DNA from: Phylloscopus collybita | Taxonomy: Eukaryota > Chordata > Aves > Passeriformes > Phylloscopidae | Direction of reading: 5' to 3' | Length of the DNA stretch: 64,000 nucleotides | NCBI GenBank assembly: GCA_027886175.1 | Contig: JAJNNQ010000003.1 | Location: 2,068,001-2,132,000, forward strand | Part shown: piece after piece, positions 32,869 to 44,915 of the stretch | How positions within the stretch are numbered: the stretch's first letter is position 1 | Layout: the number at the start of each line of letters is the position of its first letter | Position numbers and translations under genes: made by a program | The notes under the pieces: model-generated | What the model was told of the DNA's origin: nothing | The model's database searches: none | The model's input: only the letters and a program-made list of their open reading frames with translations

Positions 32869-35800
32869 AGTAAGGTTGGGCCAGGGTTAGCTTGATTATC
32901 TGAATCATCTGTCTTTGTCTACAAACATACAACTTTAAAAAAATTATGAATAATCCCTCAAGTCATGAGCTAGAAGGGTGAGATGATTAAAATTCATGTG
33001 GAGTCCACCCTTCTTGCCCTTTTGTGTTTTGGCCCTCTGAGTTCTTCTCTATTACTGCCAAAGATAAGAATAAAACTTTCTCAGGTCAAAGTGAAATTAA
33101 TTTTGAAATTTCTTCAGTTGGATAAATTAAAACCCCATGAATCTGCAGGAGCTGCTGACACCGTGTAAAGAAAAATACCTGCATGATACAAAGGAGTTCT
33201 GAGAACTGGTACTGAATCTTGGATTTAAAAAAAGGCCTTTTATTGATTAAATCTGCAGTTTATATAAAGAAAAATAATTATCTCAGCTCTGACTTGGTAC
33301 TCAATGTGAAGATGCCAAAATATCTGCCCACTAAAGTAAATTATTTCCTATATTTTTTGCCAATGCATTTCAGGGTATGAAACTGCAAAGGAATTTTGTT
33401 GTTTTTTTTTTTTTTTTCCCCTTGAGATATTTGTATTCAGGTAACCATCCGTTAACGTGGATTTAATTCTAACATATGCAAAACAGGAGTGCAAAGAGTT
33501 TGGGTTTTATGCATGAACATTTTTGTTCTGAAAGTTTTTAGGCGTTTGCTCAGGAATTAGCCCTGCCTGGCATGAAAATGAGTCTCATTCCTGTTAGAAA
33601 AGGAGAAAAATCTGTCTGTGCTTCAAGGATTTCATAATGAAAACAGAAGGAGAAGGTCAGAACCTGATGTTGCAGTCTTTTTGTGATTTTTTTTTGTCCT
33701 ACTCATATTTCACAGATTTCTAAATAATCACCAGCATCAGCACCTGACCAATAATTAACTTCTCCAGGTAAAGGTGAATTAAGCAGCTGAAAGATTTGTT
33801 TCAAAACCTGCCAGTGGCAGAAATGACTTTTTTCTTTTCTTCTTTTTTTTTTTTTTTTTTTTCCTAGTGGAATCATATTTTATTTAGATTTGGGATTTTT
33901 TTTACTTTTAAATGAAGCAATAAAACCTTTAAATGTTTTCTCCTGCATCCCTGTTTCTCCTGTGCTGCTGCTCTGAGTGATGGAGCCAAGCCCGAGCCTC
34001 ACACTTTGAATAATGCATTAATTTCTCTGCAAGATGTGCAAGGCTGGAGACTCATTTTTGTCAGGATTCTGCTTCTGGTTACTTTGAACAGAAACTTTTT
34101 TGTTCCAGCTGAATGTCGAGGGGGAAATTCTTGGATGTTCCTGTGCAATGCCCAATTTATCCAGTGGAAAGCGTGCTCCACTGGAGCTTCCCACCTGGAA
34201 TTTGTGGCTTGGGCTTGTTATTGTTGGGATTTCTCATTTTTCTGCAATTGTTGTTCATCCCTCAGACTGGCAAAATGCTCTGTGAGCGGTGAAATTGAGG
34301 GAAGTGACAACAAAGCCTCTCCTTTGCTGTTTGTTCCTTTTAAATTCAATGAAAATGTCCCTTAAAAAGGGGCTAAATGGCAAAAGCAAAGGGCCAGCAC
34401 TTCAAAATGGATTTCAAAAGGATTTCTCCAGCTTGTATATGAAGTTTTTCTGCAGTTGAAAAGCTGAAGCGGCCCCATCTCCCTGAAATGAGATATTGGC
34501 CATGCTTCATGGGAAGGAAAATTGAAGTCCCCAAAGGTCTTGGGACGCTCAGGTCCCTTGGAAAGGCTCTCACAGAAGTGTCTCGGACAGAGAATAAATT
34601 CCAGCTTAAATCTTTATTAGAAAAGTGAGGTTTTGGGCAAGGGTTAAATATTTTGTCTCTTGGGTCAAACATGCATTTGATAAATCCTCCAACCCTGAAA
34701 GGGGAGAAGAGCAGGGCAAATTAACAGACGCCACTGCTGGCTCTAATTTGAGCACTGTCACTGCTTTGACAGATTCATTTTCTTTCCCCCACTGTGATTG
34801 AGAAGTGTCCCTGCCTGGGGCTGGGGGAGCTGCAGGAAGGGCAGTGCTGAAGGTCAGCTGGCTCTCAGGAATTTTATTTCCCTGCCACTTCTGCCTGCTT
34901 AGGGTCAAGGCTCTTCTCCTTGCTCCTGGAAAATGTAGGAAGCAATTAAGATTGATTCATGCCATGAGCTATTTGACTTATTTTGGGGTTGATTGTCTGG
35001 GCTCTTTCTAGCAGGAGGAAAAAAAAAAAAAACCCAAATATTCTCCTGCCCAACCTCATCACTTGGTCTGGAAAAACTTCCAACATGCTGGGCAAGTCTT
35101 TAGAAGAGTTGATTCCTGTTAAGAATTTGAGGGGATTATTAATCATAATGCCGAGTCTCTTCACCAATTAATGGGTTTATTAGCTGTTATTAATCAAGCG
35201 TTGTTTACTGCACTCCTTCTAAATGCCATTTTATATTTTTACCTGTTCTTCACACCCAGCTTGTTGTACCCCCAATTGTTTTTATATTTCATGAAAAACC
35301 AAAAGAGATTCACAAGCAAAATAACCTCTGGATTTTTTTTTTTAATACAAATGCTATTTCTTTAAATGGAAAATTCTTACAGGTGTTAATGGGGATTTAA
35401 TGAATATGCAGCATTTAGAGACAAAAAAAGCTGAAACTTTGCTCACAGTTTCCATGGAACTGCAGAGCAAACGTGGCAAAATGAGGAGATTTGAAGCACA
35501 ACCCAAGGTGTTTTACAGCCTCACCCTATCTCAAGGCACAGCATCTTTCCCTGGTCCCTTGGGAATGGCACCACCAACATCCCACCTTCCCCACTCTGCC
35601 TCCCACTGGGGAAAATCTAGATCCCAGGGAAGGACCAAGGAGCTGAGAAAGCAGCACCTGCTCTGAACTCAAACTCCTCGGCTCATTGCATTCCTAAGAA
35701 TATTCTTAAAGCACCTTCTGCTTTTCCTCACCCATGAAATTACTTCTGCATAACCAGCTCTGACTGCCCTGTCCAGTATCCATCTCTTCTCCAATGGCTC

Positions 35801-36647
35801 CAGTGCATCCTCGGAATGCCAACGACCTTTTATTGCTGCTGTGTCAGCCCGCAGCAGAGAAATGCATCCTCTATCTGCACAGGGAAGATCTTTTTCTGGG
35901 GACGTGGAGAGCCACCTGTGCATATTAAACAGCTCAATATTGGTTATTAAATCGCAGGGGGAAATGAGATTTGGTTGAAAGGAGGCTTTGCCTTCCCCCT
36001 CTCCCAGTTTGGCAGGTGAGATGTGGCCCTGGACACCTCAAGGAGACAGTGCTGAGCATGTCACAAAGTTCTGAAGCTTTTGCATTTGCTGTGATCACTG
36101 ATAAATTAATTAAGCTCCTTTTAAAGGCGATGGGAGCGGCCTATTTATAGCTGAGAGTGTATTTACCAGCCTCAGAGGGAAACTGCAATTACATTTTCAG
36201 TTTAAAGATGTCATTGTCTGCGCTGACCTTTCCTTGCTTTCTCCTGCCCTTCAAAGCAGAGTGAATTCCTGGGAAGCGCTGGCCTGGAAACTCGAGGAGT
36301 TTGTTGTCAGGTTGGAGGGCAGAGGCTGTGCCAGCACTGAGACAGCTCTCCCAGAGAGCTCTGAGAATGCTGCTTTTCCTTCCAAACCCATCCCTGCAGG
36401 ACTTGGGAAGCATCCCACCATCCAGGCTGGGATGGAGAAGCTGGAGGAGCCTCCCAGGGCCAGCCAGGATGGGGAGAAGGTGCAGGGCTTGCCCAGCCCT
36501 GGCACTCTGCCCCAAAATCCTGTGGGAGCCCTCTTCATCTCCGTGTGCCGTGGGGTGAGGTGGGAATTTGTGGAATTTCTGGCTGTGAAAGCCTCTCCTG
36601 CTGGAGAGGGAAGAGCCACCCTGCAAGCAACAGATTCCAGAGGCAAC
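32869..36647. other. Long single-copy-looking noncoding stretch
   Basis: About 3.8 kb with no mobile element recognised. T runs near 33400, 33842-33862 and 35330, and an A run near 35020. A MEF2-like site is listed separately at 36141. Open frames of 150-190 codons at 36190-36815 lie in G/C-rich DNA and run on into the CR1 copy, so I do not call them genes. Confidence 0.45.
36141..36150. promoter_or_regulatory. MEF2-like site
   Basis: CTATTTATAG matches the MEF2 consensus (pyrimidine, TA, four A/T, TA, purine) exactly and is palindromic in form. It sits in a stretch without recognised repeats. A single motif is weak evidence of function. Confidence 0.3.
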
Positions 36648-36807
36648 CACAGAATCCTAGAGTTGGATGAGACCTTGAAGATCTCATTCCAGGGACACCT
36701 CCCCCTGTCCCAGGCTGCTCCAAGCCCCAATGTCCATCCTGGCCTTGGGCATTTCCAGGGATCCAGGGGCAGCCACAGCTGCTCTGGGCACCCTGTGCCT
36801 CTGGATG
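36648..36807 (-). mobile_element. CR1 LINE 3' fragment
   Basis: CACAGAATCCTAGAGTTGGA, GGGACACCTCCCCCTGTCCC, AGGCTGCTCCAAGCCCC, CATCCTGGCCTTGGGCATTT, and GGGGCAGCCACAGCTGCTCT follow the CR1 complement order. The usual 'gggttggaagggacct' block is diverged or partly lost. Confidence 0.88.
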
Positions 36808-37559
36808 AGCCATAACATCTTTAATTCCTTAATGAAGGGATATTTTTCTTATCCCATGTGCTCCAATTCCATTTTACTCATCCCCCACTGTCCTGTGCAG
36901 CCCCCAGAGCTGATATACTTTTATTTTTAAAGCTGGATATTGTTTTCTTTCTTACAAGGAGAAGGAATTACAGGTGATTCCCTTTTTAATGAAAGATCCT
37001 TTGTATTTTTTTTTTTTTCACAAAAACCCCTTTGATTTTTTTTTTTTAAACTAAGATTCCCCCAACTTCCTGCTGCCCGTTCATATTTCAGAAGACAAGC
37101 CACGCCGATTTTTTGAGTCTGGAACAACAAACGCCGTTCCAAAGCAGCTTAAAAATCCTCTTGAGGAAAAGCATCTCCCAGTTCCAGATGGCTCCTGAAT
37201 TTATTGTCATTACAGTGGCGTTTGCTACAGGAGAATGAGTTTCCTCTGGGGGAACAGAACCCCACACTGTGACACCGGGACAGATGCTTGGAGCTCCGTG
37301 TCCAGGACATTTATCCACTGGACAGAAGCTCCATGTGATGCCTTCAGTCTGAGCTTTGATGTTTTTCAGGCTCTGTGCTGCCCAGGGCTGCAGCTCTCAG
37401 CCTCACATTCAGGGTCACTCAGCTCTGCACAGAGCAGGGACACAAAACAAATCCTGTTCCTGCTGCACACCAAGGACAACTTTCAGCCCAGCAGCACAAA
37501 CAAGGGTGGCTGGAGGGAGGGACAAGAAGGATGGGACCTCACAGCCTGCAGCTGGAATT
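36808..37559. other. Noncoding stretch, no gene seen
   Basis: T runs near 37005 and 37040. Three overlapping plus frames near 37235-37640 are artefacts in different phases. Confidence 0.5.
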
Positions 37560-37860
37560 GGACAATTCAAACCCAAAATGCAAATGGACCAAAACTGATC
37601 AAAGTGTGAGACCTGGTGACGGTTTGTCCATTTTGTGACCATTTTCTGTCCATTTTGTGACCATTTTGTGTCCATTTGAGGTCCATTTTGTGACCATTTT
37701 GTGTCCATTTTGTGACCATTTTGGGTCCACCTTGATTGCAGCCCTGGCCAGGCTCTTGTCCTGCCCAAGGTGTACCCTAAAGGCCTTTCAATAAATCTGT
37801 ATTTTATTCTCCGGCTCTGTCCAGTTTCTGCTCCAGCTCAGCCCTCCCAAGGCATCGAGC
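37560..37860 (+). mobile_element. Probable LTR 3' part in plus orientation
   Basis: A block with CCTGCCCAAGGTGTACC, then CCTAAAGGCCTTTC, AATAAA at about 37789-37794, and TCTGTATTTTATTCTCC with a CTCTGTCCAGTTTCTG run after it. That order resembles the R-U5 part of bird ERV LTRs I remember. The 22-bp repeat just upstream would lie in U3. Ends are not resolved, and no duplication was found. Confidence 0.5.
37626..37728 (+). repeat. 22-bp tandem repeat made of two 11-mers
   Basis: GTCCATTTTGTGACCATTTT units start at 37626, 37648, 37670, 37681, 37703 and 37725. The spacing is 22 bp, except for one half-unit step of 11 bp at 37670-37681. The two 11-bp halves differ in a base or two (GTCC or GACC cores). 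Confidence 0.92.
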
Positions 37861-40632
37861 CTGAGGACAAGGAATGGTTGACATTCCTGCCCAGACCTTG
37901 TGCTTCCCCAAGAACCCGTGGTGACACTGACACGTGGGAAAGGATGTGCCTGGAACATCAGCAGGCAGGTGATGTCTCCTCTAAACAAGGAGCCAAACCG
38001 CATCCAGCCTCTGCTTGCCGTGGAAATAAAAACAATAGTCATCCTCAAGGAGGGATCGGCGACATTTAAATGACAATCAACAATATTTAAATTTCAAGCC
38101 GTGCCTTAACGAGGTTTGTGTGAGGGGAGGCAGAAGGAGCAGCGCCTGGCCTGACAAGGCGATGCCACCTCCGAGCTGGTGCCACTTCAGATGTCAAATT
38201 TCAGGGCAGAGGAAGGAAAATTGGACACGATGAAAGGTGAAAGACAGCGACTGCAGTGCAGTTCTCTGCTTCCTCCTTTCCCTCCCGTGCCTGTGCTGTG
38301 CTGTGCTCTGCTGCATTCCCACCACTCCCCAGACAGAAATGGGATTTTGTGGAGTTATTTTATTTCTTTATTTTGTTTGTCCAAATAAAGCTGCCTTTGC
38401 CCTTTCAAACTCTGAACTTCAAGGAGAAAACGCACGGCTTGGTGGATGTTTTGAGAATGAATTTAGATCTCTTTTCTTTTTTTTTTTTTTTTTAAGAGTA
38501 AGATTTAATTTTCCCAATTCTGTTTATTTCAGAATTCTGTCACCTTTTGGAGGTTCTTGCTTCTCCAAGGTTATTAATCCGCCTGACTTCTCCAGGCTTT
38601 GCCACATCTTTTATAGGCTTTAATTGAATGTAGCACTTTAATGTCACCTGTGATAATCCATTTAATGACCCTGCAAGGAACAGCTCAGAGGGGGAAGATT
38701 TTCTTCCAACATTCAAATCTTATTTTTGAGGTATTTTAGGTTCTAAAATGACATCAGAGAATCCACTCCTCTCTCAGCTGATGGGTTGGGTGGAAATCTG
38801 CACCTCTTCATTTCACTGCATCTCCCAAATGTGACACAGAGTCCCTGCAGTTGTGTCATCACTTGGAGCTGATAAACTTTTCCTCCATAAAAATTTTCTA
38901 TTTCTGGTCATGGAAGATGCTGCTGAGTGTGTTCTAAGCCCCTCAACTTTCCAAATTCTGCTGTTTGGGATGTAGCTGGACAATGAGCATTCTCTCTCCA
39001 TGTGCTCTTGATTTTCTTGAGCAATCCTGATCTGGTTTCTCTCCTGTGCAGTGATGATTACAAAATGTTCTGATGGAGTTTGACACCAAAAAAAGAGACT
39101 TTTTAAAGTCTCCTGGAAAGGCTTGATAGTTACAGAAAGGTGACTGTTAAAAATTCATTTGTAGCCTGGCAAAAAAAGGGTTTTAGTAGAGGGAGTAGAA
39201 AATAAATAGCAAAGGAAATTCCACCAGTGTGGAGAAATAAGAAATCTGCTTGATTATTTTAAATGTTGTGCCCTGTGTGCATCCACTGTCCATCAACACA
39301 ACTTTCAGTCTGCCTTCACCCTTTTTTACATACTCCCAGCATCCAGATGCTTCTTTGGAAGTTATGATTTGGCCACTTTTAATGAGAAAAATATTAACTA
39401 CTGAATTTATGTCAACAGAAATGTGCTGTGAGAATTTTTGAATTAACACTGAATTGAAAATCTCAGCGGGTTTTACTTTACTGAAGCCTTTTGGATTAGG
39501 AATTATTATTTATTTCTTCAAGTTTTTTTTTTTTTTCTTTGAATTTTGTCCACTAGGTAATTAATACTTACCAGAAGTTTGGTGGAATTATATATTTAAT
39601 AGCTGGATTTCATTAAATAGAAGAATAAAAGGAGCTGTTCCTTATGAAGGCATTGTGATGAGCCTTGTGGTAAGTTGGAGGTTTCATTTCTCCAAGAGCC
39701 TTTCCTGAGGGGAAAAAAATTCCCAAATTAATCCTGTTGACTTGCAATAATCTAAATACTGGCCAGGCACAGCCAGATTGCTCTACATTTCTCCCAGTGC
39801 TAATGAGGAAAATCAGATTTTTGTCTAAATAAACACAAAATCAGAGCTGCATGTAAGCAGGTTCTGAGTGCTGAGACACCTTTCCAGCTGAAACAGCTCT
39901 GGAATTCTGCATCTTTTTTTGTGCTGCTTGAGGAGATTTTGCAAAACCAAATTTATGAACATATGGCCAAGGTTTGAAGTGCTTTTGCAGCACAATTTTG
40001 TAGCTAATGTCACTTTCCAGTGACAATGGGGACAGTTATTCTGATGGTTGCATCTCTACTAAAAGTTGGAAATTTGGGAGAGAGGGTGTTGGCAATGAGC
40101 ATCTCTGCCTGCTCCAAATGGGAATGTTGGAGCTGTTTCCAAGGGAAGGAAAACAGGGATTCAGGGAAAAAGAAATCCAGAGACAAAGCAAAAATTCAGC
40201 AGCAAAAGAAATGATTCTTCTCAGAGGCTCAGTTGGGTTTCTCCTGCTCTTAAATTGTGGCTAAAGGTAAAATTTACTCTTCTGTCAATAAAAGTTGGAT
40301 TTCTGAACCCACATTCTGTGATCATGCACCACAATGTATCAGATAAATCCTTTTTGTTTAGGTTAGAGGAAACCCAGGTTTTGCAGACACTGGCATTGTG
40401 TTTTCAGAATGAGGGTGGATTGCCAGTCACCTCTGGCAATATCCTTTGTGTTGCTTCTTCCAGGGATTCCTCTGAGGGACCAGAAAATGGGAATGTGCCT
40501 TCAGGATAGAAGGAGGGTGAGAAGACTCGTCTTTAATCCATAAAGTGTGGTCAGTTCCCTCCAGATGTGGGCTGAAATTCCAGATGTGTCCTTAGAATCC
40601 AGGAGTTAGTACTGGGATGACTGATAGCCACA
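37861..40632. other. Long single-copy-looking noncoding stretch
   Basis: About 2.8 kb. A T16 run lies near 38478-38493 and a T run near 39526. No LTR, CR1 or exon is recognised, and open frames stay below 130 codons. Confidence 0.5.
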
Positions 40633-40835
40633 CCTCCAGCAAGGAATAATCCAGCAAAATGTTTGAGGGATCGTGGACTGGTTTGGGTTGGAAGGGATCC
40701 TAAAGCTCATCCAGTTCTCTCACAGCATTCCATTAACTGAGGTCAAACATCCTCCAGCAAGGAATAATCCAGCGAAATGTTTGAGGAATCATGGAATGGT
40801 TTGGTTTGGAAGGGACCCTAAAGCTCATCCAGTTC
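40633..40835 (-). repeat. 118-bp tandem duplication spanning a CR1 junction
   Basis: An 85-bp segment at 40633-40717 recurs at 40751-40835, offset 118 bp, with several base changes. Each copy holds 'cctccagcaaggaataatcc' of flanking DNA followed by the CR1 3' end block (TGGTTTGG, GGAAGGGA, AAAGCTCATCCAGTTC). The flank was therefore duplicated together with the terminus of the element. Confidence 0.92.
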
Positions 40836-40925
40836 CACCTCCACCATCCCAGGCTGCTCCAAGCCCCTTCCAACCTGGCCTTGAACACTTCCAGGGCTCC
40901 AGGGACAAGCCACATCTTCTCTGGA
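40787..40925 (-). mobile_element. CR1 LINE 3' fragment (main copy)
   Basis: GGAATCATGGAATGGTTTGG, GGAAGGGACCCTAAAGC, CCAGGCTGCTCCAAGCCCC, CCAACCTGGCCTTGAACACT and CAGGGCTCCAGGGAC follow in CR1 complement order. A partial extra terminus lies upstream in the first duplicate at about 40672-40717. Confidence 0.92.
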
Positions 40926-43659
40926 CAATGATGGGGACAGATTGATAAACAGAATTTTTAAAGGGATTGTATCAGGGAAAGATCCCAAAGGAAGTGCTGG
41001 TTTTATTTTGGTTGACTTAAAAATACTTTGGTGTGAGACCTCACCTCCTCCTTGAAGAAAGGAGCTGGTTGGGTTCTCCTTTGTGGTGGTTGAATGTTAA
41101 ATTCCACCTTTCTTTCACAGGCATTATGCTAAAAGCATAAACAGAGAGATTTTATTGAATGTACGTGAGCAAACAGAATTTTTCAAAACAATTTCTGAAT
41201 GAGGCCTGACATCCAAAGTGGCTCCTGTAAAATATTTCATATTATTTTGGTGTTCTGACTGAAATTCTTGCGAAGCAACTGCTCTTTCTGAACAGTAACT
41301 AATTATGCTGAAAGGATTACTGCTGTCATTTTAAGAGCAGCAAAATGATAAAGTACAAAAATGGGCAGAGAGTTCGTGATTTGCAGTCTCAGAAGAGCAA
41401 ATGGAATTAACTGGAAATAACTCCTTACGTTGCTGCAGTCAGAAATGGGCAGGGTGTGCTATTTCCACTGAAGCTGCAGACTTCATTTGGTTTGTTGCTT
41501 TGATTTGCTCTCAGTCTGATTAAATTTGAATGTGACCGTGCCTCTTGCAGGAGTAAATATCAGCAGAAGACCCACAGATGGTGGTCCCTTGTTAAAGGCT
41601 GGAAGATGTCGCTGTGTGGGTCTCAGGAAGGTTTCTAAGGGAAATAAAAGGGGATTTTTAAGGGATTCAAGGTGTTTTTCCTGCTCAGTTTGAATTACAG
41701 GGTCCTTTGTCAGCTCTTTGCACGTGGGAGCCTCGTCTGTGTGATTTGAATGCTCTGCAGGGCCAAGTCCTTTGTGGGCCTGGGCTATTCCCAGTCTTTG
41801 CTGTTGTGTTCCTCACTCTTTCCTGAGGAAAATCAGTGTGGTGCTTTTGGACTTGGGGCCTGCCCTGGTGTGGTTCTGATGATGATTTTTGGTGGGGCAG
41901 GAATTAGAGATTCCTTCCATGGCAGTGACCAGATGGATTTGGGATTGAGGCTTCTCTTCATTTGACACCCTTGAGTTGTGGCCCTCAGCCTTCTCAAGAG
42001 GTGGATGTTTGCTGTGGCCAGGAAAGAGGGATTTTGTCTTCCAAAAACCTCCACAATTAAAGTTAGGGGAATTCTCCAGCTGTGCTGGACTTGTGCATCT
42101 GATGGATTTGGGGGTCTGATAGCTGCATATGGATTTGAGGGTTTGCTGGCTGCAGATGGATTTGGATGCAGCCTCAGAAATGAATTTGAGGGTTATTCCA
42201 GCAGCTCCAGCAGGTGTGGCAATGTGCAACCTGCTTACCTGGAAGCTTTTGATTTTAATTCACACCTTCCTGAACGAAACTGAGCTCAAAGAAGTGAGCA
42301 GATCCCATCAGCTTTTGAAGAAAGACCTTGAGAGCTTGTGAGGAGAATTAGGAGAAGATGAAAGAGGCAGCGTGGGGGGTGTTGAGATGGAGATGAACTG
42401 CAGGGCACTTCTCTAATTAGTTTAAGGATTTATTATCTTTTCCTATTTATGAACTTTTGATATAAATCTGTAGCAACATCTGAGGGTCTCTATGGAATTT
42501 TCAGCTTCCTCCCCACCCTCTTTATATTTTTTTTAGGTCAAAAGGGCACTTCTGCTCTGTTTGGGACAATGGCTTGGTGTTAGAATAAAGAGGGATAATC
42601 ATAATAATAAATAACTTGCTTAAAACTTGCTCAGAGAGATCCTTCCCAGCATTTTCTCAGGACTTCAGAGCTTGAGTTGCCAACTCTCCTCTGGAGTATT
42701 GTTCCATGGTCAAATGTACCCCCAAGGACAATGAATTTTTCATTGGGTTCTAAATGTTGGGTTTTTCTCTCGTTTAAAACCATGCCTGATCCCCAAACTG
42801 TGCATCTTGTTGGACTGATTCATGCATAAAAATGCATTTTTAGCTGCATTTGCTTCACTAAATGCATTTCCTTCCTCTCTTGCCAAAAGCTGATGCAGAC
42901 CTGTGCTGGATGTTTTTTTTCAGGCAATAGAAACGGTGTGATTATGCATAATAGTGATTAAAAACCATTATGTTAATATAATGGGTGTAAAGCCACCAGT
43001 TTGATTTGAGGAACCTGAGGGGGAAAAATCCATTTTGGAGAATTGTGGCAGCCCTTGTTTGTGTGCAAGGACCTCATCAAAAACATTGCAGCTAATTACA
43101 CCCTGGTTTGTGAGACTTGAACACTGGAATTGTTAAACTGTACCCTGGGCTGCACTGGGGTGGTTTTGTCACATCCGTGGAGAAATTGTGCATTTTGGTG
43201 GTTTTTTTTTTTAAATGGATCAGATTGTCCCTGTTAAGATAATGCCCATGGGATGGGACTTTGTCATGGGATGATGGCCTTGCTCTGGATGCTGTGGAGG
43301 GAAAGCTGGGACATTTATCAGAAATAAGCATCCAGGTGAAGTGGAGATGTTTATTTCCAAAGTCAGGAGGCTTTTATCCTGTCCAAACTGTCTATAGGAT
43401 CTGTTTTTTTCTGTATTTTCCCCCCCTTTATCTGCATCTACACCAAGTGAGTGATGGGCAGGATTCTGACATTTTGCTTTAATGGTGCTGCAGGTTTTTG
43501 TGTTGCTGAAAAACTGTGCCCTGGGTGGATCTAAGATTAGAGTCACGTTTTAGGAATGGAAGATGCAATCATTTCTTGAGAAATCTGGGAATCACAGCAA
43601 GATTCCTGCTTGTGAGCAGGGGGTACTCAGTTTTCCACGCAGGGGGAGCGGGTTCCCAC
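40926..43659. other. Single-copy-looking noncoding stretch
   Basis: No gene or transposable element is recognised. Two motif-scale palindromes near 42.94-42.98 kb are listed separately. Several frames of 70-140 codons near 41.8-42.3 kb overlap on both strands. Confidence 0.45.
42941..42984. promoter_or_regulatory. A/T palindromes of possible homeodomain/POU type
   Basis: ATTATGCATAAT at 42941-42952 is a perfect 12-bp palindrome. CCATTAT at 42965-42971 and its complement ATAATGG at 42978-42984 form a second inverted pair with a 6-bp centre. Such arrangements suit dimeric homeodomain or POU factors, but this is inference. Confidence 0.3.
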
Positions 43660-43833
43660 AGAGAGAGGGCAGGGTTGGATGGGATATTGGGATGAAATTC
43701 CTCCTTGTGAGGGTGGGAGGGACTGGGATGGAATTCCCAGAGAAGCTGTTGCTGCCCCTGGATCCCTGGAAGTGTCCAAGACCAGGTTGGACAGGGCTTG
43801 GAGCACCCTGGGATGAAGCTGCCCCTGCCCATG
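43660..43833 (+). mobile_element. CR1 LINE fragment without its 3' terminus
   Basis: Sense-orientation blocks: AAATTCCTCCTTGTGAGGG, GGGATGGAATTCCCAGAGAA, GCTGCCCCTGGATCCCTGGA, GACCAGGTTGGACAGGGCTT, GCTGCCCCTGCCCATGG. The last part (the 'aaggtcccttccaaccc' block and octamer end) is missing or very diverged. Confidence 0.9.
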
Positions 43834-44596
43834 GCAAATCTTCCAAGATTAATTCCACTTGTGATGGAAAAGGGCAGCCCTGAGAGTGGACCCAAAAAAC
43901 CCAGCAATGAGAGACACCTGAACATGAAATCTGAGCAAGCTGAGCTCCAGCAGAGCTTTTGCTGTTCCAGGGGTGCCCTGGATGGAAGGGGCACCTCAAG
44001 GCCTGGCACTGCTCCTTGTCAAAGTGATTCCCAGGGAGCTGCTGAGGGCACCCAGGGTTGAGCTGATGCTGGGATGCCCAACAGGAGCCTGTTGAAGTCA
44101 GCTCGAGGATCACAGCTTGCTCCAGAGGGGGTTGGATCAGGCCCCAGCAGCTGAGAGGTTTTTGTTCTCTCTGTTTGATATGCATCTGCCAAGACTGGTG
44201 CAATAATGGGAAAAGGCTCCTTGACCCCAAACTCTGCCGCTGGCGGCATACTCGGGAGGAGAGGGGTGAAAAATTTGCATTTACATGAGGTTTCCTATTC
44301 ATGAATGCATTACCCAGCAATTCTGGGTGGATAAGTGCTGGTGAGTGTTTATCTGGCCAGTGTCCATGGCCAGAAGTTACAGATCTTGCTGCTGGAAGGA
44401 AAAATAAGCGTAGGAAAAACGCAGGAATTGGGGATGTGTGAGCAGTGGGAATAACTCTCAGCTCATCTACTGCCCAGTTGCCTGAGGTGTGGTGAGCACT
44501 GCAGCTCAGAGCTCTGCCCCAAACCCACTCCCGTTTCTCCACGTGGGAAAAAAGTGAATCCAGGGATTAACGTGGGTGGGGTGTCACTGAGGTGAC
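43834..44596. other. Noncoding stretch between two CR1 copies
   Basis: The longest open frame of the window (316 codons, minus strand 43592-44542) crosses this stretch and the CR1 copy. Its low-information composition and CR1 content argue against a gene. Confidence 0.5.
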
Positions 44597-44915
44597 CTCA
44601 CCTGGAACCCTGTGAGCAGTTTTGGGCACTGCAGTAGAAGAAAGAGATTGAACTATTAGAGAGAGTGCAGAGCAGGTCAGTGAAGATGGTGAAGGGTCTG
44701 GAGGGGAAGCAGGATGAGGGCACTTGGAATGTTCAGCTGGAGGAGACTGAGGGGAAACTCTTTGGGATCTGCAGCTTCCTCATGAGGAGAAGAGCAGGGA
44801 CAGACACTGATTTCTCCTCTGGAACAACTGGAGCTGTGCCAGGGAAGGTTTAGGTTGGAAATCAGGGAAAGATTCTTCCCCCTGGGGGTGTTCAGGCACT
44901 GGAACAGGGAAGGAA
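44597..44915 (+). mobile_element. CR1 LINE fragment, about 320 bp
   Basis: Sense orientation: CCTGTGAGCAGTTTTGGGCA, GAGTGCAGAGCAGGTCAGTG, AAGGGTCTGGAGGGGAAGC, AGCTGGAGGAGACTGAGGGG, CTGTGCCAGGGAAGGTTTAG, and CCCTGGGGGTGTTCAGGCAC. This lies upstream of the 3' end region seen in other copies, and the copy stops before the terminus. Confidence 0.88.

Noticed and set aside
36189..36815. Overlapping 150-190 codon frames on both strands
   Set aside because: G/C-rich sequence has few stops, part of it is CR1, and no splice or domain evidence exists.
2913..44280. Octamer ATTTGCAT at 2913, 7611 and 44273
   Set aside because: About two exact hits per strand pair are expected by chance in 64 kb, so these alone are not evidence.
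43592..44542. Longest open frame (316 codons, minus strand)
   Set aside because: It runs through a CR1 copy, has no domain I recognise, and other frames are open across the same DNA.
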